A stretch of DNA of 64,000 bases from Mortierella sp. BCC40632 (taxonomy: Eukaryota; Mortierellomycota; Mortierellomycetes; Mortierellales; Mortierellaceae). How positions within the stretch are numbered: the first letter of the stretch is position 1; each line of letters opens with the position of its first letter. The position numbers and the translations under genes were made by a program. Below, in pieces: positions 1 through 12,147 of this stretch. The DNA lies in NCBI GenBank assembly GCA_011634665.1, contig WAEK01000018.1, positions 597,501 to 661,500 of the forward strand, read 5' to 3'. The notes under the pieces were generated by a model. The model worked only from the letters and a program-made list of their open reading frames with translations, was not told the origin of the DNA and did not search any database.

Positions 1-3000
1 GATGAGGATGAACAAGATCGAGAGGAAGAGGAAGAAGGTGATGAAGAGGATGAAGCAAGGATTGTGAAGCGACGGATGGTTGTTACGACGCACCACAAGG
101 GGATACGATCTTCAGACCGGGACCGACAGGGTCGAGCAATAACGACGACGACGACAGCTGTCCCTGGCAGTAGAGGGAGTAATAGCAACAACAGGATAGA
201 GATGGATATGAACGGTGGAGAGCGATTGCAACCGAGTCAGATGACGGACGATGGTGAGCATGAAGTGGAAGAGGAAGAGGATCAAGAGATGATGATGATG
301 GACGAAGGAAGCACAGGCGGCCATGGTAATGGGATCAAGTCGCCGACCTCTGGATCCTCGGCTGGGCGTCGGAAGCAAGGGTCTTCTGGATCAGCGAACG
401 CGAGTCCGAAGAGAGAGGACTCCAAGGGAGGAGCCAAGAGTCACAAGCCCAGGGCAATTGCACCACGACCTCATTTGACGGTCCAAGCTGTGTTGGACGA
501 AGCTCTTGATCAGTAAGTCTGGTTTATCAGTATTTTTTATATATATAAATGGTCGGTCATTGGAATGTGTCCACTAACCCTTTCTTTTTCTTTTTTTCGT
601 TCGTTCTTTCTTTCTCTTCCTCCTCCTCCTCCTTCTTCAAGACTGGAAGAGGAGAATGAAGGGCAGGAAGGTGCGGGACCACGAAAGAAAGGATTGTTCT
701 ACTATGCACCACGGGTGTGTGAACGCGTCCAAGCAAAGATGATAACAACCTATAACGAGGTATTTTTTTGTACTTTTTTATTTCATTACTTTAATGTGAC
801 ACGCACGCAGTCTATTTGATAAATCGTGCGTGTATCCTGAAATAGAGGGCAGCGGGGTTGATTGACAATTGTACGATTAGATTGGAATCCTGACCTCTTT
901 TTATTTTATTTTATTTTATTTTTTTTTTTTAATTTGCTCCGCACCATTGGGACGGTTGGTTATAGCTGGTGGCAGAACTTGACAACATGGAGGATCCAGC
1001 AGCAGCAAGACCTTCGGGTCAAGATGTAAGGACTCGATACCGGATGAATCCAGAATTGAAAGAGAGAATACACACATACAAAAATAGAAAAAAGAAAAGA
1101 AAAGAAAATGAGAAACCGAATCCTCATCCACTGCCTTTTTTTTTTTTTTTTTTTTCTCCCCTCCCCTCCCCTCTCTCTCTCTCTCTCTTTCTCTTTCTAT
1201 TAGAACATTCGCCGGCGAGTTTATGATGCACTCAACATTCTGGAGGCTCTGGGAATCATTGAAATGGATAAAAAAGAGATCCGATGGGTCGGTATCCAGG
1301 GTGCTAGGACGTTACAGGATGCGTCACGAAAGATTTCCATGAGTTTGGGTTTACCTGTGCCGACCATCCCTACCACCCCCATGTCCCGAACAGGAGGTAG
1401 TCTTGGCGATGGAGCAGACGAGAGCGAGGAACCCGAGGATGATGAGATGGAAATTGAAAAGTTACAAAAAGAAGTTGATGCATTGAAGCTCCGGAATTCA
1501 CTGGAGATGGCCAAGATCATGGACCAGGTGTCAAGGGTAGGTGCTTTATTGGAGGAAAAGGGTTTTATTTTATTTTATTTGTTGCTCCGTGGGGCGTGTT
1601 TGATTGGCCGGGAGTAAGAAACTATGAAGAGGAGGAGAGGGACTGTGTGTTGTGGTGTGTGAGTTGAGAAAAGGGCACTTTAATCCGTCATCCATGTTCC
1701 TTTTTTTAAAATTTTGGTTTATTACCATTTCTCTCTTGCTTCCCCTCCCCTCCCCCCTTTTTATATATATATATATATTACTATATTTTTGCTCATGAAC
1801 TCTCGAACCATCTAATCTCTCCTTCTTCTTTACTTGTTACTCGTCCATGAACTCTTGCACTCATCTCTCTATCTCTCTCTCTCTCTTCTTTTATCCTCCC
1901 CACGTTGTATTAGCACGTGCAAGTGAATAACCTTATTACGCGCAACAAACTCCGCGAAGAAAAGGAAGTGGCTCGTCAGGAACGGAGGCGACAACGCAAG
2001 TTGGAACGACAGGAAGAAAGACGAGCGACCGCTGCCGCTGCTGCTGCTGCTGCTTCTGCTGCAACGGACACGGATGGTACTTCGATGGCGGTGGACTCTG
2101 CAGATGCAGATCATCGACCTATGGAAGAACCTAGGCGTCGAGAACGCCGTCATCGTCATCGATCACCACGCCATGAACGAGAAAGGCGATGCAAGGGATC
2201 AGATGAAGAAGATGAGGATCAGGGCGGTGAAGGTGGGGATGTGGAAGGTAGTGGTCATGGCCATGGCCATGGCCATCACCGCCGTGAGCCTAGGAAGGAT
2301 CCCAAAGAGATGACAGAAGAAGAAGCCGCTGCGGAGGAAGAAGCACGTCGACAGCGTAAACAGGAACGACGCGAACGACGGGAGCGTAAGGAAAGACGAG
2401 AGAAACGTCGACAGGAACGAGAGGCGGTCATGGCGAGTGAAGGTCAAAGGATTCATCTTCCTTTGGTTATGGTCCGGATTCCTGGATATGCGGGTCAAAG
2501 TTCCGACTCGGAGGCGAGTATCTCGGTTATGCGTCGAGTCCGTGAGGAGCATCGTCTACGCAAAAAAAGTAAGCATCCTTTTTTTTTTTTTTTTTGAGAG
2601 CCATGCAATCGAGGCATTGGATCAACTAGTCTCGAAACTTTTTTTTTTTTTTTCCTTTTTTTTACATCTTCCTTTCCTTCTTGAGAGCGAACGACAGGAT
2701 TTTCGTTTCCTTTTTTCTAACTGCTCTTGATGATTGCATCGATCATTTCGAATTTTTTTTTTCCATCTCTAATAGTGGAAAGGGCCGGCGTCACAGTGGA
2801 GCAACGGGAGATGAGACGTCGATGGTCGAGATCAAGATGCCACACCAGGAGGAATTGAGCATCATTTCAGACACAGAGATCTTGGGCGACCTTGGATTGA
2901 ACAATGTGACCATGACAGAATTGGAGGCCATGTTGCCAGGAGATTTGCTCAAGATTGCACAATATTCCACCACGGCGGCAGCAGCAGCGGCAGCGGCAGT

Positions 3001-3151
3001 AGCGGCAGCGGCAGCGACAGCGGTTGGTGGAGCTGGTTGTGGATCGCCTTCGCCCAGTACGACAGGTGTCTCTCCTTCATCATCGACGCCCCTGACTGTG
3101 ACGGTACGTGGAGGATTCGAGCGTGAGTTGGTCTGTGTTGGAGGACGTTAA
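1..3151 (+). CDS. E2F dimerisation partner (TFDP/DP) transcription factor, 5' end outside window
   Basis: This is a DP-type transcription factor that would pair with E2F to bind cell-cycle promoters. The reading frame is open from base 1, so the start lies upstream. Exons fit at 1-512, 642-759, 966-1025, 1204-1536, 1914-2568 and about 2776-3151. The winged-helix DNA-binding part spans exons 2-4: [16 protein letters not shown], then LVAEL, then [19 protein letters not shown] and DKKEIRWVG, closely matching animal DP1. Exon 4 ends in a coiled coil. Exon 5 starts with QVNNLITRN (DP1-like LVQRN), then a long Arg/Glu/His-rich insert, then IHLPLVMV, the DP dimerisation strand. The last exon holds [14 protein letters not shown] and [10 protein letters not shown], matching the DP C-terminal region, then poly-Ala. 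Two oddities: four residues (VADE in DP1) are missing at the exon 2/3 junction, and the exon 5/6 junction is one base out of frame. The 3' end at 3151 is the simplest reading; a donor-like GTACGT at 3104 could lead to another exon. Confidence 0.85.
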
Positions 3152-3237
3152 AAAAGAAAAAATCCTTTTATTTTTTATTTTTATGATTACTACACTTTGT
3201 TATTTCTATTGCTCCCTTTTCTTTTTCTTTTCCTTGT

Positions 3238-3290
<53 letters not shown>

Positions 3291-3453
3291 ATCACTTTTT
3301 TTTTTCTTCTTCTTCTTTTTAGCTGTATTGTTCTTATACATGGTTTTCGCTGTGATCCTCCATGTTTAACCCATTTCATCATTTTCCACTAAATCCTAAA
3401 ATCCCTTGCCACCCAAAAAACTCCTTCTTTTTTTTTTGGTTTTTTTTTTTCTT

Positions 3454-3455
<2 letters not shown>

Positions 3456-3494
<39 letters not shown>
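3456..3494. repeat. poly-T run of 39 bases
   Basis: An uninterrupted T homopolymer inside a wider T-rich stretch (3421-3494) downstream of the DP gene. Its exact length should be treated with caution, because homopolymers of this size are easily miscounted. Confidence 0.9.
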
Positions 3495-3495
<1 letters not shown>

Positions 3496-3676
3496 GATCT
3501 TTTTTTCAAAAGAAACAGTTCTTTTTCCTCTAGGTGCATGGTCTACCTTACTACATACTAGTCTACCCACTTACTGTTTGTGTGTGTGCGCGTGTGTGCA
3601 TTTGTGCAGGAGAGGATGGCTCCATGTGACGATATTTGTTTGTGTGTTCATGCATCCTGCTGCCTGTCTGCCTGCC

Positions 3677-3709
<33 letters not shown>

Positions 3710-4567
3710 GGTGCTGCTGCTGCTGCTGGGCCAATTTTTTTTTTTTTGTCCCTTGCTTCGGTGATACACAAAGTGTATGCCCGTCTTGTATGTATATCCG
3801 AGAGCAAGAGAAAGAGAAGGGGGGCACAAAAAGGAAGAAAGGAAGGAAGGAAGGGGGAACAAAAAGACTCTGCTGCAGGGGAGAACCAAAAGGGAAGCAA
3901 GAGAGATAAGGGAAAGAGAAGGAGGAGGAGGAGGAGGAGGAGGAGGAGGAGGAAGGAGAGAGAACACAAGGGCCAGGACCAGCAGCAGAGGCAGCTTCAC
4001 CCAGCATTACCAGCATAAATCCAGCATTAGTCTACCAGAAAACCAGGACAGGACAGGACAGGACAGGACCAGGTCAGGTCAGGTCAGGTCAGGCCAGGGC
4101 CTATGAAAAAGAAAAAGAAAAAAAAAAAAAAAGGGACATCCCAATGGATGTTGTTGTTGTCTTGTTTTTCTCCTGTGCTTGACAAAAAAGAGAAATGATC
4201 CTGCTACGAGTCTTTTCGTCTTTGGTGCAAACTGTGACCATTATCTACTACACTATACACGATGCGGTGCCTGGGAGGGAGGGAGAGGGGAGGAAGAAGA
4301 AAGAAAAGAAAGAAAGAAAAAAGAGGTAGGGGAAGAGGAGGCGGAACAAAAAAAGAAAGATGAGGAAGAATGGATGAGGCAACCTGGTTGCAGGGGGAGC
4401 CAGAGTGACCGAGAAAGTAGTTTTCTCTCTCTCTTTCTCTCTCTTTCTCTCTCTGTCTCTCTTTCACTCTCACACACACTTTTTTTTTTTTTTTTCCGCC
4501 CATCCCTTACTGGTTTCTTGCAGGCCCTGTGTTCCAGCTCCTTGGTCTCTACACCATTTGCGCCATT

Positions 4568-4608
<41 letters not shown>

Positions 4609-4707
4609 CTTTCTCTCGCCGTTTTCTTACTTTCTTTTGGGTCGTTCGCATCTGTCCTTGAACAGGGCAGGGAATATGCACATTTAGGAGACAGAGAGAC
4701 AAAGAGA

Positions 4708-4750
<43 letters not shown>

Positions 4751-4855
4751 CAGAGACAGAGAAAGAAGGGATTGGTGGACATTTGAACTGGGCGAATACA
4801 GTAGATCGACGTTAGGGAGTGAAAGGGTGGTGGTTTTCTTGACATGCCTAGACAA

Positions 4856-4856
<1 letters not shown>

Positions 4857-4904
<48 letters not shown>
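4857..4904. repeat. poly-A run of 48 bases
   Basis: The longest A homopolymer in the window, in the spacer before the kinase. GA microsatellites lie on both sides. No target-site duplication or retroelement body is seen next to it, so it is more likely simple-repeat expansion than a retroposon tail. Confidence 0.9.
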
Positions 4905-4906
<2 letters not shown>

Positions 4907-4959
4907 GAGCTAAAAGTCAGAGAGAAATAAAAAAAAAAGGGCGAGTAAAAGTCAGAAAG

Positions 4960-5000
<41 letters not shown>

Positions 5001-5829
5001 AAGGGATTGTTCTGGGCCTGCATAGAGGCGTGTTTAGATGGGAAATCGATTCTCACCCTTTCTGCAAAAAAAGATATAGAAAAAGAGAACGTTTGAGCAT
5101 ACACTCTGCTCCTCTACTTTTTGCTCTTGTCCTGATAAAAATTGCTGTTGTGGAGAAGGTGAATGGAGGAGGTAGATGAGAGGGGAAAAAAAAAAAAAAA
5201 GGCGGGCCAGCGAATACACACAACGGATATAACCCACAAAAATGTCCTCCTCTCCCCCAACAACTGCCAGCACCCTTTTCGTTGATAGCGGCAAAGACGT
5301 CTATGACGACTTTTAATAATTATAAAAAAAAATTGGTTCTACGTGTGTTATGTGTTGCCTGTCTGTGTGTGAGAATGTGTGTGTGTGTGTGTGTGTGTCA
5401 AAAAATATGAACCCAGGGTGTGTTGTGTTTCCCTTGTCTGACAGAGTCTGTGTCAATGGGGGGAGAAGAAGAAGGAGGAGGACGGACGCGGACGCGTAGG
5501 TTGGTTTTTTCTTTTTACAAATAGGCAGCAAAAAGATAAGCGTGGCGCACGCGCGTGCCTGTGTGTGTGTGTGTCTCTCTCTGTGTGTATGTGTGCGTGC
5601 CAGGGTTTTCCCAGGGAAAAAAGAGAAGCCTTCGGTTGGTCAGTCAGGTTCGGTCGGTCAGTCGGGGTCGTGGTACGCAGGAAGAAGTGAATGGAAGAAG
5701 TAGTCCGCATATTTTTTTTTTATTTGTGTGGCATGTGATGCAGAACCTGAGTGTAGGTTGCCTTGCACTGCATGAACCTGTGAACTCAAAGCATTTCTCT
5801 CTCTCTCTCTCTCTCTTTTTCTGTAACCC

Positions 5830-5871
<42 letters not shown>

Positions 5872-7204
5872 GGCATAAATAATGAGCAACTGTCAGAGAG
5901 AGACAACGGGTGTCCAGCTGGTAGGTAAAAAAGAAGACGAGACAATAAAGACAGAAAGAGCCTCGGACGATTCAATTGGACACAGAACAAGATGAAGCCT
6001 ATCTGACCAGTCTTTTCCCCCCTCCTCCTCTTCCTCCTGTCCTCTCCCTTCGAGGTACGTGTTCAGATATACATTTCTATGGCAAAGGACAGTTTGGATT
6101 ATGAACGGGGCAGGAGTTGAGGAGAAGGAGAAGCAGGTAACGTTAGGACCCCGCTCATATGACGAGTGGGAGGATGATGATTGCTGTTGCTGATGGGTAA
6201 TGACGGAGTGGCTGGGAAGAGGAGAATTGTCGAGTCTATTTGGGGCGGAGAGAAGGCGAGACTTGTACAGTACTACGTAGGAGAAAGAGAAAGAGAGATG
6301 GATAATAAGAACGAGCGAGAGAATGGAAAAAATAGGAAGAGGTGATCCGAGATGATGGATGGACAAAAAAGAAGTGATCCGTGGAGATTGTGGTGGCATC
6401 CGTTGCCTGGCACACACACAAGAGATACGATCGATCCATTGTACAAAAGAGAGAAGGAGAGACATCGTCAATAGAGACAACAGCAGAGACACTCAGTGAG
6501 AGATAGAGATGAAAGAGTGAGAGAGAGAGAGAGAGAGAGAGAAGGAGGGATGGATTGTCTAACAGTGCCTTTTTGGTGTGTGTTCCCAATGAATGTCTGA
6601 TCCATCAAAGAGATAACGCACGGCAAGGTATTTGGTCTCTCTCTTCGGGGTCTCGCGGGACTGACACCCCCCCCCCCTCTCCTCCTCCTTCTTCTCCTTC
6701 CCCTCTTTTGTAACCCAATTAAATATTTTATAGCCTGTCGTCGTCGATCCCGTTAGTCCTGGGCGGGGCTCAATATGACCTATGGGCAACTGTTATCTTC
6801 TTTCTATCTCTCTTTCTCTCTCTCTCTCTCTACTCGAGGACCCGGTTCTTCAGGGCTCTCTCACTCTTTCTTTCTTTCTTTCTTTCTTATTTTCTTTCTT
6901 ATTTTCACTCTCCATCTCGCTCTCATCCTCGTTAGCTTCTGGTGTACATGTCTGTGTGTCGACATGCCATCAGGATCGTCGGCAGCACCCGGGCCAAGCG
7001 GCCAGTTGGGTCATTGACCTTGTCATCCTGCATGTTTTTTTTTTTTTTTTTTACAAAGGCATATTGTTTTTTTGGAGGATAGCCAAGGCAGAGAGAGGGA
7101 GATGAAGCAGGCAGGCAGGCAGACGAGCCATCAAAAAGAGCGAGAGTGAGAGTGAGAGTGGAGAGGAGAGTGGAGGAGAGAGAGAAGAGATAGGAAGAAG
7201 AAAG

Positions 7205-7260
<56 letters not shown>

Positions 7261-7817
7261 AGGGGGTCAGTGGGGAGTATGGAGAAGTTAGATGACAAAG
7301 AAAAAAAACGAAAGAAAAAGGCAAGGGAACCAAGTAATGGACCATGAGATAAGCCAAGAAGAGATGATGCGTGTGTCCAATGTGGCATAAAGTAACCAGC
7401 GTGACCTTGGGCTGCTTCTCTATCCATGGATCGACCATCGCCTGAGAGCCGACCAGACGGGTCACCCGTGGGTTGTGCAGGGCGGATGAGTGGAGAGAGG
7501 GAGGCGTGAGGGGGCCGTGGGCAGAAACGGACGAGAATAGAAAGAAAAACGAGAGTGAGAATGAGTGAAGGTGCGAGTGAGAGAGTGTGAGTGAGTGAGG
7601 GCAAAGAGTGACAGAGTGAGTGAGTGAGTGAGTGAATGAGTGAGTGAGCAAGAGTGAAAAAGGACGCTACTGGCACGCACTTGCATCTGCATCTGCACAA
7701 ACAAACGGGAGGGGGCGACGACGGCCGAGATAACGCACCAAGGGGCGGCCCGCGCACTGCCCAGGAAAGAGAGAGAAAGAGAGATATCGGAGGGGGGGGG
7801 TGGGGGGAAAGAGAAGA

Positions 7818-7819
<2 letters not shown>

Positions 7820-7890
<71 letters not shown>
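7820..7890. repeat. (GA)n microsatellite
   Basis: An almost pure GA dinucleotide array about 450 bases upstream of the kinase start, preceded by GTGAGTGAGT-type repeats (about 7560-7650). It probably lies in the promoter or 5' leader of the kinase gene. Confidence 0.9.
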
Positions 7891-7903
<13 letters not shown>

Positions 7904-8346
7904 ATAGAGAACAGAGCAGAGCAGAGCAGTGAGAGTGAGAGTGAGAGAGTGAGAGTGAGAGAGAGAGAGAAGAGTGACAATATAAAGAGAGTCGTTTTTC
8001 TCTTTTCTTCTTCTTCTTCTTCTTCTTCTTGTCTTTATTCCTTCCTTCTCCACACAAACATACATACACTCTATTCGCTTGTTCATTCAACTGACCCTTC
8101 TTTTCTTCTTCTTCTCTCCGGATTTTTTTTATTCCCGACCGACCCCACCTGCACGGAACATTTTTTCCGTCTGCACTAATCGCGGCCTCAACTTCGTTAT
8201 CTCTTTATTCAACACTCACAGCAGACACAGAGACGCACTCTCTTTATCTCTCTTTTCTCCCTTTCTCTGTCTCTCTCTTTCTCTCTCTCTTTTTCTCTAT
8301 CCCTTACTCTCCTTCGCTTCCTTACCCACTTCTTTTCTGTCGGGAT

Positions 8347-11300
8347 ATGACCTTCTCCATCCCCCAGCCCATCCCCGCTCGCTCCTCTCACCCTGTTCAC
8401 GCCCATCAGCGCCCTGCTATCCGTCGCTCACACTCACACTCCTCCACACCCGACGCTGTTCCGGACCCGCGCGATCATGCAAAGTCCATCTTTCCCTTTG
8501 ACCAGTTTCTGCTCCCTCCTCACGACCGCTCTGGCCTAGCTGCCACCTTTTCCCCACACGACACCCACACCCTTGTTAACGACCCCTCCCACGATGCCAG
8601 CTCCAACCATGAGTGCCTCGACTCCGCGCACAAAGCGCGCAATATCCCGATCGGCCGCTCCACGCGGACCATGCCCCCTTCTGCAGCCGCAGTTTTTCCC
8701 TTTGACACCAAGACGGCCTCTTCCTCCACTCTGACCACTGGTCTAGACTACAACAAGCGCGCCTCGACCGGCGGCAGTATTGCTTATCACCGCCCCCATT
8801 CGTTCTTTCATCCACGCAGTAACGTCCACGGCCGTGACGATAACGACGATGAAGACGAAGACGACGAAGAAGACGAGGATGAGGAGGATGAAGAAGACGA
8901 GGATGTAGAGAACAACGACGAGAACAACGAGAACAACGAGAGCGAGAGCTTTAGATTTAGTCACTCGCATAGCAACAACGACGGCCATTCGAGCATCAAC
9001 CTGATGGCAGATAACACCAAAGCAAGTCGTGCACCCGGCCGTGTCTTTTCCCCGAGCCTCGACCTTCTCGGTCGATACGAGCCCAGCAGCGACGCAGATT
9101 TGGATGCAGAATCGTCAACGTCGTCAACAACTTTGTCCAACGCGGCTGCAGGTCACATCGATCGTCGGATTAACAACCGCCCTGGTGACACCACCCATGA
9201 CAGCGACGCTCTCCGCTACCACCGTCCACTTCAACTGCAACCACAGCAACAATGCGCCTCCTCATCCTTGTCCTCCTCTTCTTCTCTGACCTCCTCCTCT
9301 TCTCTCTCTGCTGCCGAGTCTACTTCATCCTCTGCCACATCTCCCTCTCTCTGCTCTCCTCAGCCCACAGGACTGGCTCCCTTCCAGCTCCGTGGGTTCC
9401 CAGAGGCTGAGCGGGTTCCTGGGAATGCTGCCAGTATGGATCTTCAGCTGACTAATAAACCCAGCAGTCGTTCAACTACGCCGCAGCCCACCATCGATAC
9501 CTCAAAGACTCGACTCTCTAGACCTCAGACACCGGCCTCATCCGGCTTGAGCCGTCTCAACAACGCTCTGGGGGCGCACTCACAGCCGAGTCTTTCCGTC
9601 TCTGCCGCCACCACGCCTTCCACGGCAGCCTCGGAGCCCACTCCTGAGGCCACCACCACCGCAACGTCTAACCTCTTGACCGCCACTCGGTCCACCACCA
9701 CCACCACCTCCTCCTCTTCTTCTTCTTCTTCCGCCATTCCTCCTTCAACCACCCTTTCTACCGCCGCCACCTCCATCTCCTCCACCGGAAAGTCACCTCT
9801 CGTCACTGCTCCCGTTCGTCGAGCTGTTTCGACCACCACCAGCTTTCCACACCGACCTCCTCCTCCCCCTTCCTCTTCTTCTGCTCTCTCTAACTTGGCT
9901 ACGACCTCTATGACCAATGGCTCAACAGTCACTTCATCGATTGCGAGCAACAGCTCCACTCGACCCTTGATGATGGCCAGTCAATCCCGACTCTCGTCCA
10001 CGCTTCCTCCTCCACCCGGTCCCACTCCATCCTTTCAAGAATCGACGACTATACCACCTACCTCTGTCTCGTCCGTTCTCTTGCCCTCTCTTTCCCCTTC
10101 CTCTCCACGCGGGAACCCAGCCTTGGTGAGTTCGTTGGAGCAACTGTCTGTCTCTTGGAAGGCTCCGGAACAGACCCCAAGTTTCCCAATCAACCGACTT
10201 TATCGATCCAGGACCATCTCCTCGGGTGCAGCTCGACCCATCTTTCCACCTCCTTCCTTTTCCAATGGCAATGAATCTTCATCGTCCTCTTCTTGTTCCT
10301 CTTCTTCCTATCAACCAACGCTTTCTCCAACCATGATCACCTCCTCCTCCTACAGTTCTCTGCCTTATTCCCCTGCTGTGGCCTTTTTGTCCAACTTTGT
10401 GGATGCTACGGCTCCCAAGTTGGCCCCGGATGAGGAAGGAGAACAAGTAGGAGATTTTATCATGGGCAAGGTCATTGGTCATGGAGGATTCTCTCTTGTC
10501 CGAGAAGCATTTGCGATTCATTTGGATGGATTAGTGGCCCAGGTAGCAGCCAAGGTAGTCAAGACTCAACCTCAAAATACCTCGGATCGAGATCGAAGAC
10601 GACTTGAACGAACCCTTGAAAAGGAGGTGGCCATTTGGTCAAGATTGTCTCATCCCAATGTATTACCCTTTGTGGCTGTGGAACGATTACCAGGCAGTTT
10701 TATCGTCTTTTGTGAACTGTGTACAGGAGGGAATTTGTTGGATTATTTACAAAAGTATGGAGAGACAGCCTCGGCAGCGACCTCACCAACGTCTCCTCGA
10801 CCGACAAACATGATGACCACCATCCTTCCTCATATGGCTTCTTCGGTACGAGAACCGGTTGGATTGGATGAAGACCGGGCTCGAGAAATCTTTTGTCAAG
10901 TCGCGGAAGCGGTTCGATATCTTCATGAAGAAAAGCGGGTAGTCCATCGGGACATCAAACTCGAAAACATTCTTCAACATGAAGATGGGACTTGGAAGAT
11001 TTGTGATTTCGGTTTGGCTGAATGTCAGAACGAGGAGGCGGCCCTTTATTTTGGTTCTCCACTCTCGCCTACTCTCTTTAACCCTCGACGTTCAAGCGCC
11101 GGTTCAGGCTCAGGCTCAGGTTCAGGCTCAGGTGGCCCAGGCTCAAATGGCCCGGGCCCCGCAGGAACGAGTTCTCTCCATGGTCGTCAAGAAAGCACGC
11201 GAAGCCTTTCTTCGGATGTTGGTATGGAGGAGGATCATTCGGAAGAAGAAGAGGAAGAAGAAGAAGAAACCTGTGGTGGATCTCTGGCCTATTGTTCACC

Positions 11301-11733
11301 TGAACAATTAAGATCCTCCAAACCATTGCGATGCCCTTCTTCTGATGTTTGGTCGTTGGGAGTGGTGTTGTATGCGTTGTTGACGGGTCGACTTCCCTTC
11401 CAGGACGAGTACGAGCCTCGATTGCAATTCCAGATCTTGAATGGACGATATGAAGAGCCAGAAGGATGCAGTGCCGAGGCACGAGATTTGTTGAAGAACA
11501 TGTTCCGATCCAAGCCTGAGGATCGATGGAAGATTGGAGAGGTGATCGATAGCCCCTGGTGCATGAACACTTGTTTACCAGAGGATTCTGGTTATGGCTT
11601 TGGAGGACAAGGCAATGACTATGGCCGAAGCAACCCGCCGCCATGTCGGGTTTCTTTGGCTCTTTCCGAGCTTGAGCAAAAAAAAAAAAAAAAAACGAGC
11701 AAAAAAAAAAAAAAGGATTTTTGTTTTGTTTGA
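8347..11733 (+). CDS. large Ser/Thr protein kinase (CAMK/AMPK-like catalytic domain)
   Basis: This is a single-exon protein of 1128 residues with the kinase domain in its C-terminal third. The first 700 residues are Ser/Thr/Pro-rich with an acidic Asp/Glu tract and look disordered. Visible kinase landmarks: Gly loop GHGGFS (about 711-716), catalytic Lys K736, helix-C Glu E760, HRDIKLEN (H867-D869), DFG (887-889), SPE in place of APE (984-986) and [19 protein letters not shown]. The domain carries two inserts. One lies after the hinge (about 795-845). The other, about 70 residues, lies between DFG and SPE and holds Gly-Ser repeats and an acidic run. The fold resembles fungal CAMK-like kinases, but I cannot name the orthologue or substrate. 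The C-terminal tail is encoded by two long A runs (11680-11714) giving poly-Lys, so its last residues are uncertain. The start is the first ATG after a CT-rich leader. Confidence 0.88.
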   Translation: MTFSIPQPIPARSSHPVHAHQRPAIRRSHSHSSTPDAVPDPRDHAKSIFPFDQFLLPPHDRSGLAATFSPHDTHTLVNDPSHDASSNHECLDSAHKARNIPIGRSTRTMPPSAAAVFPFDTKTASSSTLTTGLDYNKRASTGGSIAYHRPHSFFHPRSNVHGRDDNDDEDEDDEEDEDEEDEEDEDVENNDENNENNESESFRFSHSHSNNDGHSSINLMADNTKASRAPGRVFSPSLDLLGRYEPSSDADLDAESSTSSTTLSNAAAGHIDRRINNRPGDTTHDSDALRYHRPLQLQPQQQCASSSLSSSSSLTSSSSLSAAESTSSSATSPSLCSPQPTGLAPFQLRGFPEAERVPGNAASMDLQLTNKPSSRSTTPQPTIDTSKTRLSRPQTPASSGLSRLNNALGAHSQPSLSVSAATTPSTAASEPTPEATTTATSNLLTATRSTTTTTSSSSSSSSAIPPSTTLSTAATSISSTGKSPLVTAPVRRAVSTTTSFPHRPPPPPSSSSALSNLATTSMTNGSTVTSSIASNSSTRPLMMASQSRLSSTLPPPPGPTPSFQESTTIPPTSVSSVLLPSLSPSSPRGNPALVSSLEQLSVSWKAPEQTPSFPINRLYRSRTISSGAARPIFPPPSFSNGNESSSSSSCSSSSYQPTLSPTMITSSSYSSLPYSPAVAFLSNFVDATAPKLAPDEEGEQVGDFIMGKVIGHGGFSLVREAFAIHLDGLVAQVAAKVVKTQPQNTSDRDRRRLERTLEKEVAIWSRLSHPNVLPFVAVERLPGSFIVFCELCTGGNLLDYLQKYGETASAATSPTSPRPTNMMTTILPHMASSVREPVGLDEDRAREIFCQVAEAVRYLHEEKRVVHRDIKLENILQHEDGTWKICDFGLAECQNEEAALYFGSPLSPTLFNPRRSSAGSGSGSGSGSGGPGSNGPGPAGTSSLHGRQESTRSLSSDVGMEEDHSEEEEEEEEETCGGSLAYCSPEQLRSSKPLRCPSSDVWSLGVVLYALLTGRLPFQDEYEPRLQFQILNGRYEEPEGCSAEARDLLKNMFRSKPEDRWKIGEVIDSPWCMNTCLPEDSGYGFGGQGNDYGRSNPPPCRVSLALSELEQKKKKKTSKKKKKDFCFV

Positions 11734-11837
11734 AGGGAAAAAAAAGGGGGAGGGGAAAGAATACCAACAAGCTGACACCAATCAATTGAGCACACGCACC
11801 CCCCCCGACCCCTTTGCTATCCACACTTTTGTTATCT

Positions 11838-11869
<32 letters not shown>

Positions 11870-11981
11870 CTTTTTTTTTTTATCCCTTGTTCTTCTTCTC
11901 CTTAGTAGTGGTGTGTTTTTACCCCATAGCTTTCTATGCAACCGAAAAAACCCCCAACGAACAAAACAACCAATAATAACA

Positions 11982-12013
<32 letters not shown>

Positions 12014-12147
12014 TGTAACATTACAAACCAACCTCCCTTTTTTTTTCTCTATCATATCATGAAAAAATGACTTTAATTAGATTGGACAAAAGAGGGAGAA
12101 TGACAAATGCAAAAGAAAAGAAAAAAAAAAAATAGTGCTTAGGAGAG
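11734..12147. other. convergent 3' spacer between kinase and SANT-repeat gene
   Basis: An A/T-rich stretch with several homopolymers (T runs about 11840-11880, A run about 11987-12012). It should hold the 3' ends of two convergent genes. No other feature is seen. Confidence 0.6.

Larger units (their letters stand above)
3152..8346. other. 5.2 kb low-complexity intergenic spacer
   Basis: I see no convincing gene here. Open frames on both strands are made of Leu/Ser/Phe or Arg/Glu runs that follow from CT/GA and poly-T repeats. It holds simple repeats of many kinds: (GTT)n about 3238-3291, a T run 3456-3494, (CTGT)n about 3664-3709, (GGA)n about 3918-3953, GGACA/GGTCA pentamers 4044-4092, CT repeats near 4567-4602, an A run 4857-4904, GA repeats 4960-4996, a GT repeat near 5379-5398 and a long GA repeat about 7820-7890. 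The last few hundred bases are CT-rich and are probably the 5' leader and promoter of the kinase that starts at 8347. Confidence 0.7.

Noticed and set aside
3104..3355. Extra terminal exon of the DP gene (donor 3104, acceptor 3322, stop at 3355)
   Set aside because: The splice sites look usable, but the added ten residues match nothing and simple read-through to the stop at 3151 is equally good.
3362..4018. Overlapping long open frames on both strands
   Set aside because: All are built from T runs, CTGT and GGA repeats, and several frames overlap the same repeats.
4857..4904. Possible retroposon tail (A48)
   Set aside because: No target-site duplication, reverse-transcriptase remnant or processed-gene body is next to it.
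5893..6492. A 199-residue minus-strand frame in the spacer
   Set aside because: The composition is Ser/Leu-rich with no conserved motif, and no splice-linked partner exons were found.
7131..8090. A 319-residue open frame on the minus strand, very rich in Ser, Leu and Phe
   Set aside because: It is produced by GA/CT arrays and poly-A runs and has no recognisable domain.
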